DNA of 64,000 nucleotides from an uncultured Sphingomonas sp. (GTDB lineage Bacteria; Pseudomonadota; Alphaproteobacteria; Sphingomonadales; Sphingomonadaceae): positions 8,093 to 72,092 of the forward strand of contig NZ_CAKTFO010000017.1 of the NCBI RefSeq assembly GCF_934560975.1, given 5' to 3'. Under the pieces are notes generated by a model that was given only the letters and a program-made list of their open reading frames with translations, made no database searches and had not been told where the DNA came from. Both the position numbers and the translations under genes were made by a program. Positions 7,307-15,210 of the stretch are shown in pieces. Positions within the stretch are counted from its first letter, which is position 1. Every line of letters starts with the position of its first letter.

Positions 7307-9541
7307 TCACTCCGCGGCAAGTTGCTGGCGCTCGCTGGTGTCATGGACGATCGCCACCAGGATGTGCGGCACCTCATCGCGGAAATATTGCATGCAGATT
7401 TCTGCTGGGTAGGACCGGCCCGTGACGGAGCGAATGGTCGTTTCAAACACGATTTCGGTCTTTTTCCCGTCCACCAGCGGCTCAAACAAGGCCTTCAGCC
7501 CGGCAAGGTCGAGGTCGGGCATGATATCTGCCAGCGTCATCTGCGCCAGCTGCTGCGAATTGCACCCCAGCTTCACCTCGGCCCCATGATTGGCCAATGT
7601 GAAGCGCAGCGTTTCCGGATCCAGGAAATAGATCTCGTTGAGCGCACGGCCCATGATCCGGCCGAGATAGCGTGTATATTCTTCGCGCCGGCGTTCCTCC
7701 GTCACGTCCTCGAACGCGATCACCATGCCGGTCGCTTCCTTGTCGTCGGTCAGCAACGCCAACCGGACGCGGCAGAGGATCAGCCGGCCGCGCCGGTCGA
7801 GCCCTTCCAGCACCTGTTCCGTGACCGCCTCGCGTCCGCTCCGCACAGCCAGGAGGTTGGCGCGCAGCAGGTGGACCGGCAACCCGATGTCCAACGCGTC
7901 GAAGCTGGTGCCGACCACCTCCTCCGCCCGCAACCCCCAGGCATTCTCGCTCCAACGGTTCCAGCTCTGGACGATGTGGTTGTCGTCAATCACGACCACG
8001 CCGATGTTCATCGAGCGCAGCACCGATTCGAGGTAGGCCTTGTAGCTCATCGCCTGCTGCGCCTGGATGCGCAGCTCCTCATTCGCGGATTCCATCTCCT
8101 CGCTGGACGAGCGGGATTCCTCGTTGATGGTTTCCAGTTCCTCGTTGGTCGACTGGAGTTCCTCGTTGGTGGTTTCCAGCTCCTCGTTGGTCGACTGGAG
8201 TTCCTCGTTGGTGGTTTCCAGTTCCTCGTTGGCGGACTGAAGTTCCTCGATCGACTGTTCCAGGTTTTCCTGCATGGTCCCCAACTCCCGCTGCATCTCG
8301 AAGATGGCGGTAGTGTTGGTGAAGGAGAGGAGCGCGGCGTAGGTGCTGCCGTCCTGGCGGAACAGGGGCCTGATCTCAATCGTCAGCCGGATGATCTCGT
8401 TCGAGGAAAGGTGATATTCCTGATGCTCGACCCGGACCGTGCGGCGCTCGCGCAAGGCCTCCTCGATCGGTCCGCGCAGTTCCAGCGGGCGGTAGGATAC
8501 CGGCAGGTCCTGAAACGGCCGGCCGATATCCGCCTCGCCCACGCTCAGCAGGTGGCGCGCGGCGGCGTTGGCGAGGCTGACGACACCGCCTTCGTCGACC
8601 ACCAGATAGGCGACCGGGGCCTCGTTGAGCACCGCTTCCAGCAGGCGCATGTGGGAAACCGGCACGTCCGGACGTGTGTCCCGCGCCAGCGCGACGCCGC
8701 CGCCCACCGTCCGGCGCCATTCCTGCGGCACCTTGACGAAGATGCGGTGCTTCATCTCGATCGGTTTGAACAACGCCGACCGCGCAAGCTGGGTCTCGGC
8801 CTTGCCCAGAAACAGGTATCCTTCGGAGGCCAGCGCATAGTGGAGCCGGGGCAGCACCACGTCCTGCGTCTCGGCCTCCAGGTAGATCAGCAGGTTGCGG
8901 CAGACGAGCAGGTTGATGCGGCTGATCGGCGCATCCTTGACCACATTGTGGCAGCCGAAGATCACGCATTTGCGCAGGTCGCGGTTGAACACATAATGGT
9001 GATTGGTCCGCTCGAAATATTTGTCGAGCAGTTCGGGCGGCACACCTTCAACGTCACGCGGCAGGTAGGCCGCCTGGCGGGCGGCGCGCAACGCTTCCTC
9101 GTCCAGGTCGGTGGCGTAGATCTTCACCCGGTCGCAAAAATCCTGCGCGCCAAGCGCTTCGGCGAACAGCATCGCGATCGAATACGGCTCCTCACCGCTC
9201 GCGCAGCCGACGCTCCAGATCCGGATCGGCCGCTCGCCCTCCGACGCCGCGACGATCTGCGGGATCACCTCGTTGCGCAGCACCTCCCAGGCGTCGGCGT
9301 CGCGGAAAAAGGAGGTGACGTTGATCAGGACGGTGTTGAGCAGGTCCTCGAACTCACCCGGATGCACCTCGAGATGGGACTGGTAGGCACCGAAATCGGC
9401 CGCACCGACCGCTTCCATCCGCAGCATGATGCGCCGTCGGAGACTGGTCCGCTTGTAGCCCCGGAAATCGAGCCCGCGGCTCTCCTGAATGTAGCGCAGC
9501 AGCGTTTCGAACAGCGGATCGGGAGCGGCTTTTTCGGCCAT
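7307..9541 (-). CDS. CheR methyltransferase with coiled coil and PAS domains
   Basis: 744 residues from ATG 9541, chosen because GAGGA sits just upstream and because homologues begin with this MAEK-type end; an in-frame ATG at 9586 is possible. Order: CheR N-terminal helices (about 10-70), SAM-binding CheR domain with WSVGCASGEEPYSIAML, a PAS-like region near 310-400, a long coiled coil (about 415-485) of repeated LQSTNEELETTNEE units, then two more PAS segments to the C-terminus. It probably methylates or docks a receptor-like partner in the same signalling set as CheB at 6239 and the HWE kinase at 4718. Confidence 0.87.
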   Translation of the reverse strand: MAEKAAPDPLFETLLRYIQESRGLDFRGYKRTSLRRRIMLRMEAVGAADFGAYQSHLEVHPGEFEDLLNTVLINVTSFFRDADAWEVLRNEVIPQIVAASEGERPIRIWSVGCASGEEPYSIAMLFAEALGAQDFCDRVKIYATDLDEEALRAARQAAYLPRDVEGVPPELLDKYFERTNHHYVFNRDLRKCVIFGCHNVVKDAPISRINLLVCRNLLIYLEAETQDVVLPRLHYALASEGYLFLGKAETQLARSALFKPIEMKHRIFVKVPQEWRRTVGGGVALARDTRPDVPVSHMRLLEAVLNEAPVAYLVVDEGGVVSLANAAARHLLSVGEADIGRPFQDLPVSYRPLELRGPIEEALRERRTVRVEHQEYHLSSNEIIRLTIEIRPLFRQDGSTYAALLSFTNTTAIFEMQRELGTMQENLEQSIEELQSANEELETTNEELQSTNEELETTNEELQSTNEELETINEESRSSSEEMESANEELRIQAQQAMSYKAYLESVLRSMNIGVVVIDDNHIVQSWNRWSENAWGLRAEEVVGTSFDALDIGLPVHLLRANLLAVRSGREAVTEQVLEGLDRRGRLILCRVRLALLTDDKEATGMVIAFEDVTEERRREEYTRYLGRIMGRALNEIYFLDPETLRFTLANHGAEVKLGCNSQQLAQMTLADIMPDLDLAGLKALFEPLVDGKKTEIVFETTIRSVTGRSYPAEICMQYFRDEVPHILVAIVHDTSERQQLAAE
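8130..8240 (-). repeat. 42-base tandem repeat encoding the CheR coiled coil
   Basis: The unit beginning GTTTCCAG recurs at 8130, 8172 and 8214, a strict 42-base period with only isolated substitutions. It encodes a 14-residue double heptad of the ELQSTNEELETTNE type. Strict DNA identity, not just protein similarity, points to slippage-prone expansion of the linker. Confidence 0.85.
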
Positions 9542-9739
9542 AAAGTCCTCAAACATCGGCCCGCTAGGTCGGGCGGGCCGTGCCATCTTCTAGTCGCCTA
9601 GCCGGGCGGGTTGCAACGCAGGCGACCGTGCCGGCAAGGTCGGTGGATAATAGCACCGCCGTCCAGATCGGCGTAGCCGTCCTCCGGTGCGACGGCACCG
9701 ATCCCGGCCGGCTGCGTTTGTGCGAGCCGGAGGTGAGAC

Positions 9740-9961
9740 ATGGTAACCAATCAACCGCAGGATAGCGCGAGCGACGTCTCCGCTGAGCATGGCGAGGTCC
9801 TGGTCGACGGGCCGGACAATGTCGCAGTGTCGCTGACACCCGCCGCCGCTAGGGAGACGGCCAGCCGCCTGATGGAGAAAGGCGACGAAGCTTCGGCGCA
9901 AAGCTCCGGTGCAGCTGGCGAACCGGTCGGCGGTGATCCCGGGTCGGCACCGCGGCGCTGA
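9740..9961 (+). CDS. Small hypothetical protein (73 aa)
   Basis: The ATG is preceded by GGAGGTGAGAC, a near-perfect ribosome site, which is the main reason to call this a gene. The product is hydrophilic and acidic, with many Ala, Ser and Gly, no membrane segment and no motif I recognise. It lies between the divergent cheR start and the convergent rpoZ end and has no obvious operon partner. Function unknown. Confidence 0.55.
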   Translation: MVTNQPQDSASDVSAEHGEVLVDGPDNVAVSLTPAAARETASRLMEKGDEASAQSSGAAGEPVGGDPGSAPRR

Positions 9962-10212
9962 CGGATGTGTCCGCCACGGGCAAGGCGCTTGCGTAGCCAA
10001 GGCTGCGGAGAGCGCAGCGACGCTACCGAGGCAGTGGTGCCAGGGGCGAGCTGCGCCAACCGAAGCGCGCGGGTCTTCCGAACCTCACCAGCCCGGCAGA
10101 GCATGATACGCAACCACCGCATGCGTCATGCCGCCTGCGGACGTGCGATCAGCAGCCTCGCACCGGAGCAAGTTCCACAGCCTTGGAGAAAGCCCTCACC
10201 GGGACGGGTGTA

Positions 10213-10236
10213 GGCCGCAGCGGCTCTGCTGCGGCC
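10213..10236 (-). terminator. GC hairpin just downstream of rpoZ
   Basis: A 9-base-pair perfect stem (GGCCGCAGC with GCTGCGGCC) with a 6-base loop lies seven bases past the rpoZ stop codon. There is no T-run, so it may be a factor-assisted terminator or a 3'-end stabiliser. Confidence 0.4.
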
Positions 10237-10242
10237 AGAGGC

Positions 10243-10584
10243 TTATTCGTAATCGGGGCCGAGATTCTGGGTGCGCGGCGGTGCTGCGGCGGTGAGGCGC
10301 AACGCTTCCGCCGATGCGGACAGCGAACCGATCGCGTCCGGCGCATCCTCTTCGTCGACCTGCACGCGCTGCATGCTCTGCACAACGGCTTCGCGCAGAT
10401 CCTCCGGCGCGACCGTCTCTTCGGCGATTTCGCGGAGGGCGACGACCGCATTCTTGTCACGATCGCGATCTAGCGTGAGTTCGGCACCACCCGAAATCTG
10501 GCGCGCACGCTGGGCGGCAACCAGAACCAGGTCGAACCGGTTGGAAATCTTGTCGACGCAATCCTCGACAGTGACGCGCGCCAT
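10243..10584 (-). CDS. rpoZ: RNA polymerase omega subunit
   Basis: 113 residues from ATG 10584, with GGAG upstream. The N-terminus MARVTVEDCVDKISNRFDLV and the following VLVAAQRARQI are the conserved omega fold that latches the beta' subunit. The acidic C-terminal extension is variable in the family. In-frame codons upstream are not conserved and were left out. It is transcribed away from the phospholipase-D gene. Confidence 0.95.
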   Translation of the reverse strand: MARVTVEDCVDKISNRFDLVLVAAQRARQISGGAELTLDRDRDKNAVVALREIAEETVAPEDLREAVVQSMQRVQVDEEDAPDAIGSLSASAEALRLTAAAPPRTQNLGPDYE

Positions 10585-10646
10585 GTAACGCTCCGCTGGG
10601 CAAAAATGAAGGTGGATTTGGAGAGGCAGCGGGATAGGACGAAGCC

Positions 10647-11810
10647 GTGGCAAAGTCAATCAAAGCGCCCGGAACGCCTCCGCACTTCATGGTGGCGGGC
10701 AACCGGCTGACGCCCCTGACCGGCGGCAGCGCGCGGTTGGCGGCATTGATCGCTCTGATCGACGGGGCACGGCACAGCCTGCGCCTGCTTTATTATATCT
10801 ACAGCGACGATCGGGTGGGGCATCAGGTGTGCGAGGCGCTGGAACGGGCGCTGGACCGTGGCGTGACGGTGTCCATGATCGTGGACGGGTTCGGCAGCAA
10901 CGCGCCGTCCTCCTTCTTCGCGCCGTTGCGCGACAAGGGCGCCGATGTCTGCCGGTTCCTGCCGCGTTTCGGCCGGCATTACCTGTTGCGCAATCACCAG
11001 AAGCTGATCCTGGCGGACGAGGGCGCCGCCATCATCGGCGGGTTCAACATCGAGGACGGCTATTTCGACGACAAGGGCGGCTGGCGCGACCTAGGTATCC
11101 GGATCGAGGGGGAGGCGGCGGGGCGGCTCGCCGGCTATTTCGACGCGCTGATCCGCTGGACACACCAGGACCCGCCAAGAATGCGGCGGCTGCGCGGCAC
11201 CCTGTCGCACTGGAGCAACCCGGAGGGGCAGATATCCTGGCTGCTCGGCGGCCCGACCCGGCGGCTGTCACCCTGGGCCAAGCGGCTGCGGCGCGACCTT
11301 CTGGCGGCGACGCGACTTGACATGATCGCCGCCTACTTCGCACCGACTCCGGCCATGCTGCGCGGGATCGAGCGCGTCGCGCGCCATGGCGGTACGGCAC
11401 GGGTGGTGACCGCCGCCAAGTCCGACAACACCGCCACGATTGCGGCCGCACGTCACACCTATCACCGCCTGCTCAAGCGCGGCGTCCGCATCTTCGAATA
11501 TCAGCCCCGGCGGCTGCACACCAAATTGTTCGTGATCGACGATGTGGTCCACATCGGCTCGGCAAATTTCGACGTGCGCAGCCTGTTCCTCAATTTGGAG
11601 ATCATGCTGCGGATCGAGGACAAGGGCTTCGCCGACCATATGCGTGCCTATGTCGCGGGCGAGATCGCCGACTCACGGCAGATCACCGCCGCGAGCCATG
11701 AGAAAGCCGGGTGGGTGACCCGGCTTCGCTGGGCCATGGCCTATTATCTGGTGGCCGTGGTGGACGGAAATGTCACCCGCCGCCTCAACTTCGGCCTGGA
11801 CGGCCGCTGA
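10647..11810 (+). CDS. Phospholipase D family protein (cardiolipin synthase-like)
   Basis: 387 residues from a GTG start. Two HKD motifs are complete: HQKLILAD (His117, Lys119, Asp124) and HTKLFVID (His291, Lys293, Asp298), each followed by the Gly-x-x-Asn/Asp block (IGGFNIED, IGSANFD). This double-HKD layout is that of cardiolipin synthases and related phosphatidyltransferases. It lacks the N-terminal membrane helices of ClsA, so it is closer to ClsB/ClsC-like soluble forms. The next gene, convergent, is a probable phospholipid N-methyltransferase, which supports a membrane-lipid role. Confidence 0.85.
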   Translation: MAKSIKAPGTPPHFMVAGNRLTPLTGGSARLAALIALIDGARHSLRLLYYIYSDDRVGHQVCEALERALDRGVTVSMIVDGFGSNAPSSFFAPLRDKGADVCRFLPRFGRHYLLRNHQKLILADEGAAIIGGFNIEDGYFDDKGGWRDLGIRIEGEAAGRLAGYFDALIRWTHQDPPRMRRLRGTLSHWSNPEGQISWLLGGPTRRLSPWAKRLRRDLLAATRLDMIAAYFAPTPAMLRGIERVARHGGTARVVTAAKSDNTATIAAARHTYHRLLKRGVRIFEYQPRRLHTKLFVIDDVVHIGSANFDVRSLFLNLEIMLRIEDKGFADHMRAYVAGEIADSRQITAASHEKAGWVTRLRWAMAYYLVAVVDGNVTRRLNFGLDGR

Positions 11811-11814
11811 CGAC

Positions 11815-12444
11815 TCAGTCCTTCCACGCCCAGTAAAGCTGCGCCGGCGGGATGTTGACCGGCTCGAAAGCGTGGTCGATCCGCTCGAACGCGGTCGCCA
11901 GGAAGTCGCGCACCTTGGGCGAGAATTGGTAAACCAGGAACGCGCCGCCGGTGCGGAGCGCGGCATTGGTCTCGGCCGCGATCTTGGGGCCCAAACCGGC
12001 CGGCAGGGTGGAGAAAGGCAGGCCGGACAGGATGTAATCGGCATGGCTGTGGCCATTGTCCGCCATGATCTGGCGCACGTCCGCGGCCGAGCCCAGCACC
12101 GGCACGAAGCGCGGATCGCTGATGGTGCGGCGCAGATAGGCGATGAAATCCGGATTGGTGTCGATCGCGATATAGGTCGCGTCGGGGCCCAGGCGGTCCA
12201 GCACGTCCTGGCAGAAGGTGCCGACGCCCGGCCCATATTCCACGAACAGCCGGCAATTGGCCCAGTCGCTGCGCGACAGCATGTGGCGGATCAGCTTGCG
12301 CGAGGAGGGGATGATCGATCCGACCATCACCGGATTGCGCAGAAATCCGCGGAAGAACATCGCCAGCGGGCCCGGGCCGGCCGCTCCGCTGCCGCGGCGT
12401 TCGTCGACACGATTCAGCGCCTGCTCGCCCACAGGTGAACTCAT
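11815..12444 (-). CDS. SAM-dependent methyltransferase, PmtA-like (phospholipid N-methyltransferase)
   Basis: 209 residues from ATG 12444, preceded by AAGGAG at good spacing. The glycine-rich SAM loop is VEYGPGVGTF, followed by the acidic Asp in IAIDTNP; SGLPFSTLP matches the PmtA-type motif after strand 4. The N-terminal region FLRNPVMVGSIIPSS is characteristic of bacterial PmtA and rRNA-adenine-dimethylase-like relatives. PmtA converts phosphatidylethanolamine towards phosphatidylcholine at the membrane surface. An rRNA methyltransferase is the main alternative. Confidence 0.75.
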   Translation of the reverse strand: MSSPVGEQALNRVDERRGSGAAGPGPLAMFFRGFLRNPVMVGSIIPSSRKLIRHMLSRSDWANCRLFVEYGPGVGTFCQDVLDRLGPDATYIAIDTNPDFIAYLRRTISDPRFVPVLGSAADVRQIMADNGHSHADYILSGLPFSTLPAGLGPKIAAETNAALRTGGAFLVYQFSPKVRDFLATAFERIDHAFEPVNIPPAQLYWAWKD

Positions 12445-12553
12445 TCCAACTCCTTGGCCGCACATCGGCTTGTCACAGAAGCGTTTGCAAAAGCGCAGGG
12501 CAAAGGCAAGCGTTCCGGTTCCTTCGCGATTTCCGTCGCGTTATTTCAGTATC

Positions 12554-12940
12554 ATGGCAGAGACCAAGCGTGGCCAGGTAGCGGTGATCTTCCTCGGCCG
12601 CCGAACCGTCGGGGAAGCGGAGGAGTATGCCGCCGCGGTTGCGGCAATGGATCGCCTGGCGGCCGAACAGCCTGGCTACCTCGGTGTCCACAGCATTCGC
12701 GGTGAGGACGGCTTCGGCATCACCGTCAGCTACTGGCGGAACATGGCATCGGCGCTCGCCTGGCGGGACCATCCCGTCCACGCCGCCATCCGGGAAAAGG
12801 GCCGGGCGCGCTGGTACGAATCGCATGAGGTGATCGTCACCTCCATCGAGCGGAGCTACGCCTGGGAAAAGGGCATTCAGCCAAAAAAAAGGGCCGGTCC
12901 CGAAGGACCAGCCCATGAAAGTTTAGGAGAGGATGCCTGA
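12554..12940 (+). CDS. Antibiotic biosynthesis monooxygenase (ABM) domain protein
   Basis: 128 residues. The first 105 form a dimeric alpha-beta barrel of the ABM type: VAVIFLGRRTV, the AEQPGYLGVHS block, FGITVSYWRNMASALAWRDHPVH and a C-terminal RWYESHEVIVTSIE strand. Such small proteins act as quinol or haem-related monooxygenases or have unknown roles. The last 20 or so residues are encoded by bases that on the other strand form a strong terminator, so the tail after about residue 108 is unlikely to be a folded part. The start at 12554 lacks a good ribosome site. Confidence 0.75.
   Translation: MAETKRGQVAVIFLGRRTVGEAEEYAAAVAAMDRLAAEQPGYLGVHSIRGEDGFGITVSYWRNMASALAWRDHPVHAAIREKGRARWYESHEVIVTSIERSYAWEKGIQPKKRAGPEGPAHESLGEDA
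12883..12914 (-). terminator. Strong intrinsic terminator reading on the minus strand
   Basis: On the minus strand GGGCTGGTCC, a TTCG tetraloop and GGACCGGCCC form a 10-base-pair stem with one G-U pair, followed directly by eight T. This is a textbook factor-independent terminator, yet no annotated minus-strand gene lies upstream of it. Confidence 0.85.
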
Positions 12941-13000
12941 AAGGCCCGTTCCTTCTGATCCCGGGCCGGTCTTTGTGCAATTGCGAAGGCAAGTGCCGCG
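12883..13000 (-). ncRNA. Candidate small RNA antisense to the ABM gene 3' end
   Basis: The minus-strand terminator at 12883-12914 needs a transcript. Upstream of it the minus strand shows a small hairpin GCCTTTCAGGC (12936-12946) and an unpaired ATCCTCTCCTAAAC (12921-12934) whose CCTCTCCT can pair with Shine-Dalgarno sequences. This anti-SD loop before a terminator stem is the usual build of alphaproteobacterial trans-acting sRNAs. The 5' end is not defined; I found no convincing -35/-10 pair, so the right boundary is approximate. Confidence 0.4.
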
Positions 13001-13018
13001 ATTGCGAATTGCGCAATC
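13000..13018. promoter_or_regulatory. Palindromic operator candidate upstream of the LysR gene
   Basis: ATTGCGAATTGCGCAAT is a near-perfect inverted repeat; a related half site AATTGCGAA occurs at 12979-12987. It lies about 70 bases before the LysR start and between it and the leftward sRNA candidate, the expected place for a LysR-type regulator to control itself and a divergent transcript. Confidence 0.4.
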
Positions 13019-13089
13019 CGCATTCATAAGAGTGGCGGAATAGGCATTCACAGGGCAGGGCTGAACCGGCACCCTGCAGGGAGAGACCG

Positions 13090-13971
13090 ATGCGGCGCCT
13101 TCCACCACTTACGGCTGTTGAAGCATTCGTTCAGGTCGCGCGCCTCGGTTCGGTGAAGGCCGCGGCGGAGGAGCTGGCTTTATCCTCGCCTGCCCTCAGC
13201 CGGCGAATCCAGGCGCTGGAGCGGTTCATCTCCAAGCCCTTGTTCGAACGGCGGCACCAGGCGCTGGTCCTCAACAATGACGGCCAGGCCTTGCTGGCGC
13301 GGGTGGCGCCTGCGTTGGATCAACTCGCCATTGCAGTGGATGCAAGCAAGGGCGAAGCGGATCTGATGCGGTTGCGCCTGAATGTTCCGCCGCTTTTCGC
13401 ATCGCAGCGACTGATCGGCCGCCTGCCGGAACTGCGCGAGCGGCATCCCAGCCTGCACATCGACATCGATACCCAACCCCATCCCCTGGTCCGCCTGGGC
13501 GAGGGACTCGACGCGGCGATCATCATCGCACGCGACATCGATCCGGCGCTCTATTCGCGCAAGATCGCGCGCAGCCGCATCGCCGCCATCGGCGCGCCCA
13601 GTTTGAAGCAGGGCCCGAACGCGCTCCGCAAGCCGGAGGATCTGGCGCGCGCCACCATCTTCGTCCACCGCGACATGGCGGAACTGTTCCCGATCTGGCG
13701 GGAGGCGATCGGCCTGCCCGATCTGGAGCCCGCCGCCATCGACCATTTTGACGCAGGTCAGCTCATCCTGGAAGCGGCGGCGCAGGGACTCGGCGTTGCC
13801 TTCATGCTCGACGAACATGTCACCGGCGGACACGATCCCCGGCTGGTCCGCATCTTCGACGAGGTGGCGGATTCCTCTTACTCCTACTGGTTCGCCTGTC
13901 GTCGCGCTGGCCTCAGCAACCGCGCGGTGAAGCTGTTCCACGACTGGATGTTCGAAGCGATCGGCGGCTGA
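13090..13971 (+). CDS. LysR-type transcriptional regulator (GcvA-like)
   Basis: 293 residues. The N-terminal winged helix-turn-helix is clear: LTAVEAFVQVARLGSVKAAA, then LALSSPALSRRIQALE. The rest (about 90-290) is the two-lobed co-inducer domain. The Pro-Pro-Leu-Thr-Ala start and the layout resemble the GcvA/AmpR branch. Target genes are not evident; the palindrome at 13000-13018 suggests autoregulation and perhaps control of the divergent sRNA candidate. Confidence 0.88.
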   Translation: MRRLPPLTAVEAFVQVARLGSVKAAAEELALSSPALSRRIQALERFISKPLFERRHQALVLNNDGQALLARVAPALDQLAIAVDASKGEADLMRLRLNVPPLFASQRLIGRLPELRERHPSLHIDIDTQPHPLVRLGEGLDAAIIIARDIDPALYSRKIARSRIAAIGAPSLKQGPNALRKPEDLARATIFVHRDMAELFPIWREAIGLPDLEPAAIDHFDAGQLILEAAAQGLGVAFMLDEHVTGGHDPRLVRIFDEVADSSYSYWFACRRAGLSNRAVKLFHDWMFEAIGG

Positions 13972-14174
13972 CCCCGTCACCGTTTCGCAATGCTTCCCCC
14001 CTATGAAAGGGAACGTGTTGAACGGGGGTTCTGGCATGCTGCGATTGATATTGGCCCTGGCGACCGGCGTGATGGACAAGACACCCAGGCGCGAGCAGCG
14101 CCGCTGAAACGGCCGGGCGCGTTCGCGGCGTTTAGCGGCTTAACGTCCCTGCCGTCGTGCCCTAGACCGCAGCC

Positions 14175-15059
14175 ATGAGCGCATCCATCCGCATTGCCGG
14201 CGACCATCTGGCCGCCGAGATCAATCCGTTAGGGGCCGAACTCGTCCGGTTGCAGGACGAGCAGGGGCGCGACCTGATGTGGGACGGCAATCCCGCGATC
14301 TGGAACGGGCGGGCGCCGCTCCTCTTCCCGATCGTGGGCGGGCTTGCGGGCGGTACGATCCGGGTCGGCGATGCGGACTATCCCCTGCCGCGTCACGGCT
14401 TCGCCCGCCGCATGGACTTTACCCCGGCGGAGCAGGGTACGGATACCGCGCTGTTCCGGCTGGAGGCGGATGCGGCGACACGCATGGTCTATCCGTTCGA
14501 CTTCCGCCTGGACATGCGATTCACGATCGCCGGCACGACCCTGCTGTGCGAAGCGACCCTCCACAATCCCGGCGATGCGCCGCTGCCGGCGAGTTTCGGC
14601 TACCATCCGGCCTTTCTCTGGCCCCTGCCGTGGGGTGGCGACCGCGCCGATCACCGCCTCCGTTTCGATCATGCGGAGCCCGCGTCGGTCCGCCGGGTCG
14701 ATGCCGACGGGCTTCTTCGGGCCGAGTCGGAGCAGACGCCGGTGACGGGGACCGACCTCCCCCTCCGCGACGCATTGTTCGCGGATGATGCGCTGATCTT
14801 CGACCGGATCACGTCGCGGAAGGTTCGCTACGGCGTGGCCGGAGGACGACAGCTGGAGGTGCGGTTCCCGGACATGCCGCTGCTCGGCATCTGGACCAAG
14901 CCGGGCGCGGGCTACCTCTGCATCGAGCCGTGGCAGGGTATCGCCGATCCCGCCGGCTATGCGGGGCAGTTCCGCGACAAGCCCGGCGTGGTCGAGGTCG
15001 CGGCGGGGTCCGCCGGCCGCTTCACCATGGAGATCGACATCGGAGCCGACAATATCTGA
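14175..15059 (+). CDS. Aldose 1-epimerase family protein (LacX-like)
   Basis: 294 residues. The fold's hallmarks are present: NPLGAELVRLQ at the N-terminus, PRHGFARRMDF with the catalytic-type His, NPGDAPLPASFGYHPAFLWP with the second His, and CIEPWQGIADP near the end with the conserved Glu. The size and the WNGRAPLLFPIVG block match the LacX/YeaD-like branch rather than classical GalM, so the sugar is uncertain. No sugar-pathway genes are adjacent. Confidence 0.82.
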   Translation: MSASIRIAGDHLAAEINPLGAELVRLQDEQGRDLMWDGNPAIWNGRAPLLFPIVGGLAGGTIRVGDADYPLPRHGFARRMDFTPAEQGTDTALFRLEADAATRMVYPFDFRLDMRFTIAGTTLLCEATLHNPGDAPLPASFGYHPAFLWPLPWGGDRADHRLRFDHAEPASVRRVDADGLLRAESEQTPVTGTDLPLRDALFADDALIFDRITSRKVRYGVAGGRQLEVRFPDMPLLGIWTKPGAGYLCIEPWQGIADPAGYAGQFRDKPGVVEVAAGSAGRFTMEIDIGADNI

Positions 15060-15210
15060 ACATGCCAGGCACGGTCCTGGCGTGGTGCAGCCGCGTCACG
15101 TTCGTCACATTCCCGCGTCGAACCGATCGAATCCGGGGAGAAGTGAGACGAACCGCCGGTGTCTTGGGCTTGTGAGACAGCGCCGGGGGCAGTAATCGGA
15201 CACGGCATCC

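Noticed and set aside
7322..9601. 759-residue open frame on the plus strand opposite the CheR-PAS gene
   Set aside because: It mirrors the real gene in GC-rich DNA, has a composition rich in Arg, Gln and Leu with no domain, and its repeats are the complement of the coiled-coil repeat.
12933..13043. 36-codon plus-strand frame after AGGAGAGG
   Set aside because: The apparent ribosome site is better explained as the complement of the sRNA anti-SD loop, and the peptide has no recognisable features.
14036..14107. 23-codon frame MLRLILALATGVMDK...
   Set aside because: A G-rich stretch lies upstream and the start is hydrophobic, but it is too short and has no supporting context.
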